Notes: generated by a model not told the origin, from the sequence alone. A stretch of 8,075 bases of DNA from Reyranella sp. (GCA_004296815.1 SCVT01000006.1:1-8075), one strand, 5' to 3'. Positions 1 to 7,418 are shown, counted from the stretch's first letter. A program made the numbers and translations.

Positions 1-2
1 AT

Positions 3-1043
3 TTCCTGACCCTCCTCCTGCTTGCCGCGGTCGTCCTTCTGGCGGTGGTCCTGGCCGTGGTGCTGCTGCGCCAGGGCGGCAGCAGCCGCGACGCCGAGCA
101 GATGCGCCAGCACCTCAGCCTCTCGCTCAGCCAGCAGGCCGAGACCGTGCAGCGGGTCGAGCGTTCGCTGCGCGAGCAGGAGCAGGCCCTCTCCAAGGTC
201 GTCGACGAACGGCTCGACCGGACCGAGAAGGCCACGGGGCAGATCGTGACCGACCTGCGCGAGCGGCTGGCTCGCATCGACGAGGCGCAGAAGAAGATCG
301 GCGAGCTCTCGACCCAAGTCGTGAGCCTGCAGGAAGTGCTCTCCAACAAGCAGGCGCGCGGTGCCTTCGGCGAGGTGCAGCTGAACGACCTGGTGTCGAG
401 CGCGCTGCCGCCGCAGGCCTACGAGTTCCAGTCGACGCTGTCGTCGGGCGCGCGGGTGGACTGCCTCCTGCATCTGCCCAACCCGCCCGGCTCGATCGCC
501 ATCGACGCCAAGTTCCCGCTCGAGAGCTACAGTGCGCTGCGCGCTGTGCCGGCGGGCGACGGGCCTGCGCTGGCCGTCGCGCAACGCGCCTTCCAGCAGG
601 CGATCCGCAAGCATATCGCCGACATCCGCGACAAATACATCGTGTCGGGCGAGACGGCCGAGTCCGCCCTGATGTTCCTGCCGTCGGAAGCGGTCTATGC
701 CGAGCTGCACGCCAACTTCACCGGCCTCGTCGAGGAGTCCTACAAGGCGCGCGTCTGGATCGTGTCGCCCACGACGATGATGGCGACGCTCAACACCGTG
801 CGTGCCGTGCTGAAGGACGTGCGCATGCGCGAGCAGGCCGGCGCGATCCAGAAGACGGTGGGGCTGCTGCTCGACGACGTGAAGCGTCTCGACGAGAGGG
901 TCGAGAAGCTGAAGTCGCACTTCGCGATGACCGAGAAGGACCTGCGCGAGGTCGACATCTCGGCCGACCGCATCACCAAGCGCGGTGAGCGGATCCTGGA
1001 AGTCGATCTCGGCGAGGAGCCGACAGCCTTACCTAAGCCTTAG
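3..1043 (+). CDS. rmuC: RmuC family DNA recombination protein, 5' end cut by window edge
   Basis: Known of the family: RmuC limits recombination at inverted repeats and carries a PD-(D/E)XK-like nuclease fold behind a membrane anchor and a coiled coil. Seen here: 346 residues are present. The first ~22 are an unbroken Leu/Val/Ala stretch, a transmembrane helix. Residues ~28-115 are rich in Gln/Glu/Arg/Leu with heptad-like spacing (coiled coil). The core follows, with [11 protein letters not shown] (117-127), RVDCLLHLP (151-159) and IDAKFPL (167-173), where D153 and D168-x-K170 fit the nuclease-like motif. [19 protein letters not shown] (217-235) and [11 protein letters not shown] are family hallmarks. 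The frame is open to the left edge. A GTG at 45 would cut the membrane helix in half, so the true start lies upstream. The TAG stop overlaps the stop of the convergent htpX. Nuclease activity of the family is inferred, not shown here. Confidence 0.93.
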   Translation, partial: FLTLLLLAAVVLLAVVLAVVLLRQGGSSRDAEQMRQHLSLSLSQQAETVQRVERSLREQEQALSKVVDERLDRTEKATGQIVTDLRERLARIDEAQKKIGELSTQVVSLQEVLSNKQARGAFGEVQLNDLVSSALPPQAYEFQSTLSSGARVDCLLHLPNPPGSIAIDAKFPLESYSALRAVPAGDGPALAVAQRAFQQAIRKHIADIRDKYIVSGETAESALMFLPSEAVYAELHANFTGLVEESYKARVWIVSPTTMMATLNTVRAVLKDVRMREQAGAIQKTVGLLLDDVKRLDERVEKLKSHFAMTEKDLREVDISADRITKRGERILEVDLGEEPTALPKP

Positions 1044-2008
1044 CCCCAGGGTCCGCGGCGCGAAGACTGCGAGGCCTTACCCCACGGACTGGGCTTCGAC
1101 TGCGGCACGCTGGAGCGTGCCGGACGAGCATCAGACGCCGGACGATAGTTGCCGGCGCCAGAAGGAGCCATCGCCTGCAGGCGCGCGATGCGCTCCTCCA
1201 TCGGCGGATGGGTCGAGAACAGGCTCGACATGCCCCCGGCCGCGGCGAGCGGGTTGGCGATGTACATGTGCGCCGTCGCCGGGTTGCGCTCGGCCGCCTC
1301 GTTGTGGATCTGCTGCGTACCGGCGTGGAGCTTTGCGAGCGCCGAGGCGAGCCACTGCGGCTGGCCGCAGATCTCCGCACCGATGCGGTCGGCCTCGTAC
1401 TCGCGGCTGCGGCTGATCGCCATCTGCACCAGCATGGCGGCCATCGGCGCCAGGATCATCATGGCGATGGCGACGATCGGGTTCACCAGCGGACGGCCGT
1501 CGGAATCGCGGCCGCCGCCCATAAGGCCACCGAAGCTCGCGAGCATGCCGATGGCGCCCGAGAGCGTCGCGGCCACGGTCATGATCAGGGTGTCGCGATG
1601 GCGGACATGGCCCAACTCATGCGCCATCACGCCCGCGATCTCCTCGCGGCTGAGATTGCGCAGCAGTCCGGTCGTGGCGGCCACGGCTGCATGCTCGGGA
1701 TCGCGGCCGGTCGCAAAGGCGTTCGGCTGGTCCTCGTCGATCAGGTAGACGCGCGGCATCGGCAGTCCAGCGCGCTCGGCGAGCTGCTGAACGATGCCGT
1801 AGAACTCCGGCGCGTTCTCCGGCCCGACTTCCTGCGCGTTCGCCATGCGCAGGACCATCTTGTCGCTGTTCCAGTAGGCGAAGAGGTTCATGCCCAGCGC
1901 TGCGACGAGGGCGATGACGAGGCCGGTCTGGCCACCCAGCAGGTAGCCCGCCACCAGGAAGAAGCCGGTGAGGGCAGCCAGAAGAAGGGCGGTCTTGAAG
2001 TAGTTCAT
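1040..2008 (-). CDS. htpX: HtpX, membrane-bound zinc metalloprotease (heat shock)
   Basis: M48B-family protease of the inner membrane that degrades misfolded membrane proteins alongside FtsH. The 322-residue protein has two N-terminal hydrophobic helices (~6-24 and ~29-46), then the zinc site HELGH (130-134) in a [14 protein letters not shown] context. Two more hydrophobic segments follow (~141-164 and ~175-198), and then SREYEAD (201-207), where E203 is the expected third zinc ligand. [14 protein letters not shown] (266-279) is the usual C-terminal signature. The last ~35 residues form a basic Ser/Pro/Arg tail with PWG twice, longer than E. coli HtpX (293 aa); its role is unknown. The start at 2008 is chosen because it begins right at the first membrane helix; the frame continues 55 codons upstream but those residues look like out-of-frame shadow. 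There is no Shine-Dalgarno at normal spacing (GGAGA lies 14 bases away). It is divergent from the SDHAF4-like gene. Confidence 0.96.
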   Translation of the reverse strand: MNYFKTALLLAALTGFFLVAGYLLGGQTGLVIALVAALGMNLFAYWNSDKMVLRMANAQEVGPENAPEFYGIVQQLAERAGLPMPRVYLIDEDQPNAFATGRDPEHAAVAATTGLLRNLSREEIAGVMAHELGHVRHRDTLIMTVAATLSGAIGMLASFGGLMGGGRDSDGRPLVNPIVAIAMMILAPMAAMLVQMAISRSREYEADRIGAEICGQPQWLASALAKLHAGTQQIHNEAAERNPATAHMYIANPLAAAGGMSSLFSTHPPMEERIARLQAMAPSGAGNYRPASDARPARSSVPQSKPSPWGKASQSSRRGPWG

Positions 2009-2016
2009 GGCCGGAA

Positions 2017-2044
2017 AGATGGTCTCCAACTGTGGCGAATCAAG
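2017..2044 (-). promoter_or_regulatory. Candidate RpoH (sigma-32) heat-shock promoter of htpX
   Basis: Read on the minus strand, CTTGATT (2044-2038) is followed by 14 bases and then ACCATCT (2023-2017). The E. coli sigma-32 consensus, from memory, is CTTGAAA, ~13-15 bases, CCCATNT, so five of seven bases match in the -35 and all fixed positions but the first in the -10. Only 8 bases separate the -10 from the htpX ATG at 2008, which places the predicted transcript start within about 0-2 bases of the start codon. htpX is a known sigma-32 target in E. coli. The match was found by eye and short motifs occur by chance, so this remains inference. Confidence 0.42.
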
Positions 2045-2057
2045 GCGTGCCGGCGCA

Positions 2058-2071
2058 TCATGGCGCCATGA
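2058..2071. repeat. 14-bp perfect palindrome, copy 1, over a start codon
   Basis: TCATGGCGCCATGA reads the same on both strands. It spans the start of the SDHAF4-like gene: the second ATG of the palindrome (2068) is the chosen start codon. The identical 14-mer occurs again at 7405-7418 with a start codon in the same position. As RNA it could form a 5-bp stem with a GCGC loop that would pair the start codon, or as DNA it could be a symmetric protein site; neither is shown. Alphaproteobacterial starts are often preceded by GCGCC-like bases, so chance is possible. Confidence 0.6.
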
Positions 2072-2235
2072 CCGACACGAAGAAACCCGCGCCGCCCGAG
2101 CCGCCCAAGGCAGAACCGGCGGCGCCCGTACCGCCCGAGAAGCCGAAGAAGGTCGAGGAGATCGGTGGCCCACCCGGACCCGAGCCGACGCGCTACGGCG
2201 ACTGGCAGTTCAACGGCAAGGTCACGGACTTCTAA
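2068..2235 (+). CDS. SDHAF4/DUF1674 family succinate dehydrogenase assembly factor
   Basis: A 55-residue protein. Residues 1-30 are low-complexity, rich in Pro, Lys, Glu and Ala. The conserved end, [14 protein letters not shown] (33-46) followed by a C-terminal VTDF, is the signature of DUF1674, the bacterial relative of mitochondrial SDHAF4 (yeast Sdh8). By family knowledge SDHAF4 binds flavinylated SdhA and helps it join SdhB, protecting against oxidants from free SdhA. That role is transferred, not shown here. No sdh gene is in the window. Start choice: ATG 2068 is preferred; an in-frame GTG at 2032 would add 12 residues with no family look and would overlap the htpX promoter region. No Shine-Dalgarno is visible. 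It is divergent from htpX and lies 4 bases before the opine-dehydrogenase-like gene, so it probably heads that operon. Confidence 0.87.
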   Translation: MTDTKKPAPPEPPKAEPAAPVPPEKPKKVEEIGGPPGPEPTRYGDWQFNGKVTDF

Positions 2236-2239
2236 GACA

Positions 2240-3319
2240 ATGAAGATCGGCATCGTCGGCGCGGGCGCGATTGCGTTCGGAATGGCGGCGTTCCTCGAAC
2301 AGCAGGGGCGTGCCGCCACCCTGTGGTCGCCGTCGGGCGAACGCATCAAGGCGCTTGCCGGCGGCGAGCCGCTCGTCGCGGCCGGCGCCATCGAGGGGAC
2401 GTTCAAGCCGGCTGTCGCCAAGAGCGCCGAAGAACTCGTTGCTGGCGCCGAGGTGATCCTGATCGCCTTGCCGGCCTACGGGCACAAGCACGTCTTCGAC
2501 AGGATCGCGCCGCATATCACGTCGGCACAGACTGTCATCGTCAGTTCGCATGCCTCGTTCGGCGCGCTCTACCTGTCGCGCCTGCTTGCCGCCCGAAAGA
2601 TCGTGGTGCCGATCGTCGCCTGGGGCACCACGCTGGTGAGCGGCCGCCAGACCGGTCCTGCCCGCGTCCAGGTGAACACGGTACGCCAGCGGATCGATCT
2701 CGCCACGGTGCCGGCATCGCTCGGCGCAAAGGCCCTCGCGACATGCCAGGCATTGTTCGGCGACCGGTTCGTGGATCGCCAGAGCCAGCTCGCCATCGCG
2801 CTCAGCAATCTCAATCCCTCGACCCACATGGGCATCGCGCTCGGCAACATGACGCGCATGGAACGGGCCGAGGCCTGGGGCCAGGCCGAGAACGTGACGC
2901 CGAATGTGGGCCGCCTGCTGGAGGAGCTCGACCGCGAGCGCCTCGCCATCGCGACGTCGCTCGGCCTGGAAGTCCGCACGATCTTCCAGCACCTCAACCT
3001 GTCGTTCGGCGCGCCGATGGGATCGGCGTCGGAGATGCACCAGGCGATGCACGCCGCAGGCAAGGGCGGCGCCGGGCCGACCACTGCCGACAGCCGCTAC
3101 GTCACCGAGGACGTGCCCTTCGGCCTGGTACCGACCGCGAAGCTCGCGCGCCTCGCCGGCCGTTCCGCCCCATTGCACGAGGCCGGCATCGCGCTCTTCT
3201 CGGCGATGTACGGGCGCGACTTCAGCGCCGAGAACGATCTGCTGGCCGCGCTCGACATCGACTCGCTTTCCCTGACGCAGCTCCAGAAACTGTGCCGCGA
3301 CGGCTACCCTTCCGCGTGA
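2240..3319 (+). CDS. NAD(P)-dependent octopine/nopaline (opine) dehydrogenase family protein
   Basis: The 359-residue protein has a two-domain dehydrogenase plan. An N-terminal Rossmann fold opens with MKIGIVGAGAIA (GxGxxA at 7-12); strand VILIALPAY (72-80) and loop VIVSSHASFGA (99-109) follow. The C-terminal all-helical domain has LSNLNPSTHMGIALGN (188-203), where H196 fits the catalytic His of the opine dehydrogenases, and TADSRYVTEDVPFGLVP (282-298), the strongest family signature. Enzymes of this family reductively couple a 2-oxo acid to the amine of an amino acid, using NAD(P)H, to make an opine, or run the reverse. The substrate cannot be read from sequence; some relatives make opine metallophores, but no metallophore partner genes are present. 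ATG 2240 is fixed by the Rossmann start. It sits 4 bases after the SDHAF4-like gene and 1 base before the threonine ammonia-lyase. It could also be an uncharacterised ketopantoate-reductase-like enzyme. Confidence 0.85.
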   Translation: MKIGIVGAGAIAFGMAAFLEQQGRAATLWSPSGERIKALAGGEPLVAAGAIEGTFKPAVAKSAEELVAGAEVILIALPAYGHKHVFDRIAPHITSAQTVIVSSHASFGALYLSRLLAARKIVVPIVAWGTTLVSGRQTGPARVQVNTVRQRIDLATVPASLGAKALATCQALFGDRFVDRQSQLAIALSNLNPSTHMGIALGNMTRMERAEAWGQAENVTPNVGRLLEELDRERLAIATSLGLEVRTIFQHLNLSFGAPMGSASEMHQAMHAAGKGGAGPTTADSRYVTEDVPFGLVPTAKLARLAGRSAPLHEAGIALFSAMYGRDFSAENDLLAALDIDSLSLTQLQKLCRDGYPSA

Positions 3320-3320
3320 G

Positions 3321-4550
3321 ATGACGATGACACTCCCTGTTTCCCTGGCCGATGTTCGCGCTGCGGCGGCGCGCATCAAGGGCGCGGTCGTGCACACGCC
3401 CTGCCTGCGCAGCGAGACCCTCTCGCGCATCGCCAAGGCCGACGTCTGGGTGAAGTTCGAGAACCTGCAGTTCACCGCCTCGTTCAAGGAGCGCGGCGCG
3501 CTGAACACGCTGCTGCAGCTGAACGCCGAGGAGCGCAAGCGCGGCGTCATCGCCATGTCCGCCGGCAACCATGCGCAGGGCGTCGCCTATCACGCCGGCC
3601 GCCTCGGCATTCCCGCGACCATCGTCATGCCGTCCTTCACGCCCAACACCAAGGTGAAGCACACGCGCGACCACGGCGCGCGGGTCGTGCTGAAGGGCGA
3701 CACGCTCTCCGAGGCCGCGACCGAGGCGCATCGCCTGGCCGACGCCGAGAAGCTCGTGTTCGTGCATCCCTACGACGATCCCCGCATCATCGCGGGTCAG
3801 GGTACGATCGCGCTGGAGATGATCGAGGACGCGCCGGAGATCGACACGCTGGTCGTGCCGGTGGGCGGCGGCGGCATGATCGCGGGCTGCGCCGTTGCCG
3901 CGCGCGGGCTGAAGCCCGACGTGAAGGTGATCGGCGTCGAGTCGGCGGGTTACTCCGCCATGCGCCAGCTCCTGGCGGGCGAGCAGGTGACCGTCGGCGG
4001 CGACACCATCGCCGAGGGTATCGCGGTGCGCGACATCGGAGCGGCGCCGCTCGCCATCGCCCGCAGCCTGGTGGACCAGGTCGTGGCGGTCGACGAGGTC
4101 GCCATCGAGCGCGCCATCGCGCTTTTTCTCGAGGTCGAGAAGACGGTCGCCGAGGGCGCCGGCGCGGCGGGCCTCGCCGCCCTGATCGCCCATCCGCAGC
4201 ACTTCACCGGCCGCAAGGTCGGGCTGGTCCTGTGCGGCGGCAACATCGACACCCGCCTGCTGGCCTCTGTCCTGCTGCGCGGCCTGGTCCGCGACGGCCG
4301 GATCGTGCGGCTCAGGCTGATGATCGGCGACCTGCCCGGCCAGCTCGCCCGGGTCGCCGGCCTGATCGGCGGCGCCGGCGGCAACATCGTGGAAGTGCAG
4401 CACCAGCGCCTTTTCGGCAGCGTCGTCGCCAAGGCCACGGAGCTCGACGTCACCGTGGAAACCCGCGACCGAGACCATGCGCGGGAGCTCGTGCAGGCGC
4501 TCCAGGCAGCCGATTTCAAGGTGCGCGTCCTGGAGGGCGCGGACGCGTAA
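3321..4550 (+). CDS. ilvA: Threonine ammonia-lyase (threonine dehydratase), PLP-dependent, C-terminal ACT domain
   Basis: Deaminates L-threonine to 2-oxobutanoate and ammonia, the first step toward isoleucine, or a catabolic step. The 409-residue fold-type II PLP enzyme shows TASFKERGA (52-60) with K56 as the Schiff-base lysine, SAGNHAQG (80-87), the phosphate-binding GGGGM loop (182-186) and CGGNID (305-310) near the PLP ring nitrogen. From ~328 a single ACT-type regulatory domain follows, with LPGQLARVAGLIGGAGGNI (338-356). Length and single ACT domain match the medium-size form in alphaproteobacteria; the E. coli biosynthetic IlvA (~514 aa) has a longer double regulatory end and TdcB (~329 aa) has none. 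Isoleucine feedback is plausible but not provable, and serine dehydratase activity is possible. Start: ATG 3321 is one base after the preceding stop; ATG 3327 is an equally possible start two codons in. No Shine-Dalgarno is visible, so coupling to the upstream gene is likely. Confidence 0.93.
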   Translation: MTMTLPVSLADVRAAAARIKGAVVHTPCLRSETLSRIAKADVWVKFENLQFTASFKERGALNTLLQLNAEERKRGVIAMSAGNHAQGVAYHAGRLGIPATIVMPSFTPNTKVKHTRDHGARVVLKGDTLSEAATEAHRLADAEKLVFVHPYDDPRIIAGQGTIALEMIEDAPEIDTLVVPVGGGGMIAGCAVAARGLKPDVKVIGVESAGYSAMRQLLAGEQVTVGGDTIAEGIAVRDIGAAPLAIARSLVDQVVAVDEVAIERAIALFLEVEKTVAEGAGAAGLAALIAHPQHFTGRKVGLVLCGGNIDTRLLASVLLRGLVRDGRIVRLRLMIGDLPGQLARVAGLIGGAGGNIVEVQHQRLFGSVVAKATELDVTVETRDRDHARELVQALQAADFKVRVLEGADA

Positions 4551-4595
4551 ATCGGTCGCTTTCACCCCACAGGAGCGCGGGCTAAAAGACCGGCC

Positions 4596-6209
4596 ATGTC
4601 CGCCGCCACCCAATACGTCCCCTCGCCCACTCCCGATCTCGCCCGCATCGAACGGGCCCTGATCTCCGTCTCCGACAAGGAGGGCCTGGTCGAGCTGGGC
4701 AAGGCGCTGGCGGCGCACGGGGTCGAGATCCTCTCGACCGGCGGCTCGGCCAAGTCGCTGCGCGACGCCGGCCTCAAGGTCGTCGAGGTGAGCGACCACA
4801 CGGGTTTCCCCGAGATCATGGACGGCCGCGTGAAGACGCTGCAGCCCTCGATCCACGGCGGCATCCTCGCCCGCCGTACCGACGCCGGCCACAAGAAGGC
4901 GATGGCCGACCACAAGATCGCGGGCATCGATCTCGTGGTGGTGAACCTCTATCCGTTCGAGGCGACGGTCGCGCGCGGCGCGGACTTCCCGACCTGCGTG
5001 GAGAACATCGACATCGGCGGACCAGCGCTGATCCGCGCCTCGGCCAAGAACCACGACTTCGTGACCATCGTCGTGGATCCCAGGGACTACGCGTCGGTCC
5101 TAGACGAGCTGAAGGCCAACAAGGGCGCCACGACGCTGGCGCTGCGCCGCAAGCTCGCGGCCAAGGCCTATGCCCGCACGGCGTCCTACGATTCGGCGAT
5201 CGCCAACTGGTTCGCGGCTCAGGCGGGCGAGACCTTCCCCGAGCGCCTCACCATGTCGGCCGAGCTGGTCCAGACCCTGCGCTACGGCGAGAACCCGCAC
5301 CAGAAGGCCGCGTTCTATTCCGACGGCAGCAAGCGGCCGGGCGTCGCCACCGCGAAGATCGTCCAGGGCAAGGAGCTCTCCTACAACAACATCGGCGACA
5401 CCGAGGCGGCCTACGAGTGCGTGGCCGAGTTCAAGGAGCCCGCGGTCGTCGTCATCAAGCACGCCAATCCCTGCGGCGTCGCGGTCGCGAAGAACCAGTT
5501 CGACGCCTATCGCAAGGCCTACGAGTGCGATCCCGTCTCGATCTTCGGCGGCATCGTCGCGGTGAACACCACGCTCGAGGCGAAGACGGCCGAGGAACTC
5601 TCCAAGCTCTTCCTCGAGGTCGTGATCGCGCCCGACGCGACGCCCGAAGCGCTGGAGATCTTCGCCAAGAGGAAGAACGTGCGCGTGCTGCTGGCCGGCA
5701 CCCTGCCCGATCCGTCGACCGCCGGCATGACCCTGAAAAGCGTGGCCGGCGGCTATCTCTTCCAGACGCGCGACAACGGCCGCGTGACGAAGGCGGAGCT
5801 CAAGGTCGTCACCAAGCGCGCGCCGACGCCGAAGGAACTCGATGACCTGCTCTTCGCCTTCACCGTCTGCAAGCACGTGAAGTCAAACGCCATCGTCTAT
5901 GCCAAGGACGGCGCCACGGTGGGCGTCGGCGCGGGCCAGATGAACCGCCGCGACTCCTCGCGCATCGCGGCCATCCGCGCGGCCGAATCGGGCGAGACCG
6001 CGGGCCTCAAGGTCAGCCCCGCCGTCGGCAGCGTGGTGGCTTCAGATGCCTTCTTCCCCTTCGCCGACGGCCTGCTGGCCGCCGCCGAAGCCGGCGCCAC
6101 GGCGATCATCCAGCCCGGCGGCTCGATGCGCGACAAGGAAGTGATCGACGCAGCCGACGAGAAGGGCCTCGCCATGGTCTTCACCGGGATGCGCCACTTC
6201 CGCCACTAG
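4596..6209 (+). CDS. purH: PurH, bifunctional AICAR formyltransferase / IMP cyclohydrolase
   Basis: Performs the last two steps of de novo purine synthesis: AICAR plus 10-formyl-tetrahydrofolate to FAICAR, then ring closure to IMP, in the cytosol. Length (537 aa) is typical. The N-terminal cyclohydrolase (MGS-like) domain has [11 protein letters not shown] (21-31), [14 protein letters not shown] (46-59) and [21 protein letters not shown] (69-89). The transformylase part has [14 protein letters not shown] (228-241), [10 protein letters not shown] (286-295) with the catalytic K288-H289 pair, [10 protein letters not shown] (315-324) and the C-terminal [15 protein letters not shown] (508-522), ending MRHFRH. 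No key residue is missing. The start at ATG 4596 gives an N-terminus ~20 residues ahead of the conserved core. An AGGAG at 4571-4575 is 20 bases upstream, too far for a standard ribosome site. The 45-base gap to the threonine ammonia-lyase allows either read-through or a separate promoter; I see no convincing one. Confidence 0.97.
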   Translation: MSAATQYVPSPTPDLARIERALISVSDKEGLVELGKALAAHGVEILSTGGSAKSLRDAGLKVVEVSDHTGFPEIMDGRVKTLQPSIHGGILARRTDAGHKKAMADHKIAGIDLVVVNLYPFEATVARGADFPTCVENIDIGGPALIRASAKNHDFVTIVVDPRDYASVLDELKANKGATTLALRRKLAAKAYARTASYDSAIANWFAAQAGETFPERLTMSAELVQTLRYGENPHQKAAFYSDGSKRPGVATAKIVQGKELSYNNIGDTEAAYECVAEFKEPAVVVIKHANPCGVAVAKNQFDAYRKAYECDPVSIFGGIVAVNTTLEAKTAEELSKLFLEVVIAPDATPEALEIFAKRKNVRVLLAGTLPDPSTAGMTLKSVAGGYLFQTRDNGRVTKAELKVVTKRAPTPKELDDLLFAFTVCKHVKSNAIVYAKDGATVGVGAGQMNRRDSSRIAAIRAAESGETAGLKVSPAVGSVVASDAFFPFADGLLAAAEAGATAIIQPGGSMRDKEVIDAADEKGLAMVFTGMRHFRH

Positions 6210-6217
6210 GCGAATGC

Positions 6218-7408
6218 TCAACTCACTTTGAGGTGCTTCGCCGAGGCCTTGGCCTTGCGGCGAGCTTCTGCGACGGTGCGACCGGTCGCCAGCGCCACCG
6301 CCATGCGGCGATGCCCCTTCACCTCGGGCTTGCCGAAGATCCGCACCGATGTACCGGGCTGCGCCAGAGCCTTCTCCAACCCCGTGTAGGTCGGGTCGGC
6401 GATACTGCCGTCGCCCAGGACCGGCACCGAAGCGGCGGCGCGGCAGGTGATCCCGGGGATCGGCAGGCCGAGGATGGCGCGCACGTGCAGCTCCATCTCG
6501 CTCATGTTCTGCGAGATCATCGTGACCATGCCGGTGTCGTGCGGGCGCGGCGACAGCTCGGAGAACCAGACCTTGTCGCCCTTCACGAACAGCTCGACGC
6601 CGAACAGGCCACGGCCCTTGCGGCCGCAGAGGTCATTCACGACCTTCTTCGCGATGTCGCGGGCCTTGCGCAGCGCCGTCGCGGTCATGGCATGCGGCTG
6701 CCAGCTCTCGCGATAGTCGCCGTCGACCTGGATGTGTCCGATCGGCTCACAGAAGGCGAAGCCGCCGTCATGGCGCACGGTGAGCAGCGTGATCTCGTAG
6801 TCGAAGTCGATGGCGCCCTCGACGATCACCAGGCCGGTGCTGGCGCGCGTGCCCTCCATCGCCTGCTTCCAGCTTCCGGCGATGTCGGCGGGCTTGCGCG
6901 CCACGCTCTGGCCGTGGCCGGACGAGGACATGGTGGGCTTGATGAAGCAGGGGAAGCCCACCGCCTTCGCGCCGGCCTGCAGTTCCGCGAGGCTCGCGGC
7001 GAAGCGGTAGGGCGAGGTCGGCAGCTTCAGCTTCTCCGCGGCGAGCCGGCGGATGCCGCGACGATCCATCGTCAGACGCGCCGCCCGCGCCGTCGGAATG
7101 ACGGTCCATCCCTCCTTCTCCAGCTCGACCAGCGTGTCGGTGGCGATCGCCTCGATCTCGGGCACGATGAAATCGGGCTTCACCTTCTCGACGACGCGGC
7201 GCAGCGCCTTGCCGTCGCGCATGTTGAAGACGTGCGAGCTGTTGGCCACCAGCATGGCCGGCGCATCGGCGTAGCGGTCGCAGGCGATGACCTCGACGCC
7301 CAGCCGCATCGCCTCGATCACCACCTCTTTGCCGAGTTCGCCCGAGCCCAGCATCATGATCTTGACGGCCGAGCGCTTGAGCGGCGTGCCGAATTTCTTT
7401 CTCTTCAT
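6218..7408 (-). CDS. purT: PurT, formate-dependent GAR transformylase (ATP-grasp)
   Basis: Converts glycinamide ribonucleotide (GAR) to formyl-GAR using free formate and ATP, the folate-independent alternative to PurN. The 396-residue protein aligns along its length with E. coli PurT (392 aa). It has GSGELGKEV (21-29), PEIEAIATD (83-91), the ATP loop SSSGHGQS (161-168), [16 protein letters not shown] (196-211), [11 protein letters not shown] (229-239), and Mg-binding FGVELF (269-274, E272) and [15 protein letters not shown] (282-296, E284). It ends [20 protein letters not shown]. Odd: the ATP loop has His165 where E. coli has Lys, and CGRKGRG (261-267) holds a small insertion. ATG 7408 is chosen; it sits inside the stop of the upstream lipid-kinase gene (ATGA overlap), so translation is likely coupled. 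It converges on purH with 8 bases between stops. The presence or absence of purN elsewhere is unknown. Confidence 0.96.
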   Translation of the reverse strand: MKRKKFGTPLKRSAVKIMMLGSGELGKEVVIEAMRLGVEVIACDRYADAPAMLVANSSHVFNMRDGKALRRVVEKVKPDFIVPEIEAIATDTLVELEKEGWTVIPTARAARLTMDRRGIRRLAAEKLKLPTSPYRFAASLAELQAGAKAVGFPCFIKPTMSSSGHGQSVARKPADIAGSWKQAMEGTRASTGLVIVEGAIDFDYEITLLTVRHDGGFAFCEPIGHIQVDGDYRESWQPHAMTATALRKARDIAKKVVNDLCGRKGRGLFGVELFVKGDKVWFSELSPRPHDTGMVTMISQNMSEMELHVRAILGLPIPGITCRAAASVPVLGDGSIADPTYTGLEKALAQPGTSVRIFGKPEVKGHRRMAVALATGRTVAEARRKAKASAKHLKVS

Positions 7409-7418
7409 GGCGCCATGA
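7405..7418. repeat. 14-bp perfect palindrome, copy 2, over a start/stop overlap
   Basis: This is the same TCATGGCGCCATGA as at 2058-2071. On the minus strand its second ATG (7408-7406) is the purT start, its last TGA (7407-7405) is the stop of the lipid-kinase gene, and its first ATG is the third-last codon (Met) of that kinase. Because both genes use it, its bases are constrained by coding as well, which makes a dedicated regulatory role less sure here. Confidence 0.6.

Noticed and set aside
1994..2023. Plus-strand CTTGAAG at 1994-2000 as a heat-shock or housekeeping -35 for the SDHAF4-like operon
   Set aside because: No acceptable -10 follows at 13-18 bases; the best hexamer (GATGGT) matches only three positions.
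1208..2071. 287-codon plus-strand frame across htpX and the divergent gap
   Set aside because: It is antisense to htpX, which has the full zinc-protease signature, and shows no protein-like features of its own.
2009..2173. N-terminal extension of htpX by 55 codons
   Set aside because: The extension runs antisense through the SDHAF4-like gene, has no family resemblance, and would put residues ahead of a membrane helix that normally starts the protein.
2222..3568. 448-codon minus-strand frame over the opine-dehydrogenase-like gene
   Set aside because: It is antisense to a gene with clear family motifs, has no recognisable domain and shows compositional bias typical of shadow frames.
4551..4595. 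Purine-responsive riboswitch or terminator ahead of purH
   Set aside because: The gap is only 45 bases, with no stable stem followed by a T run and far too short for an aptamer.
3222..5054. 610-codon open frame on the minus strand, the longest in the window
   Set aside because: It lies antisense to the threonine ammonia-lyase and purH genes, both unmistakable. Its translation is rich in His, Arg, Asp, Gly and Ala with no motif, as expected when the opposite strand has G/C-rich third positions.
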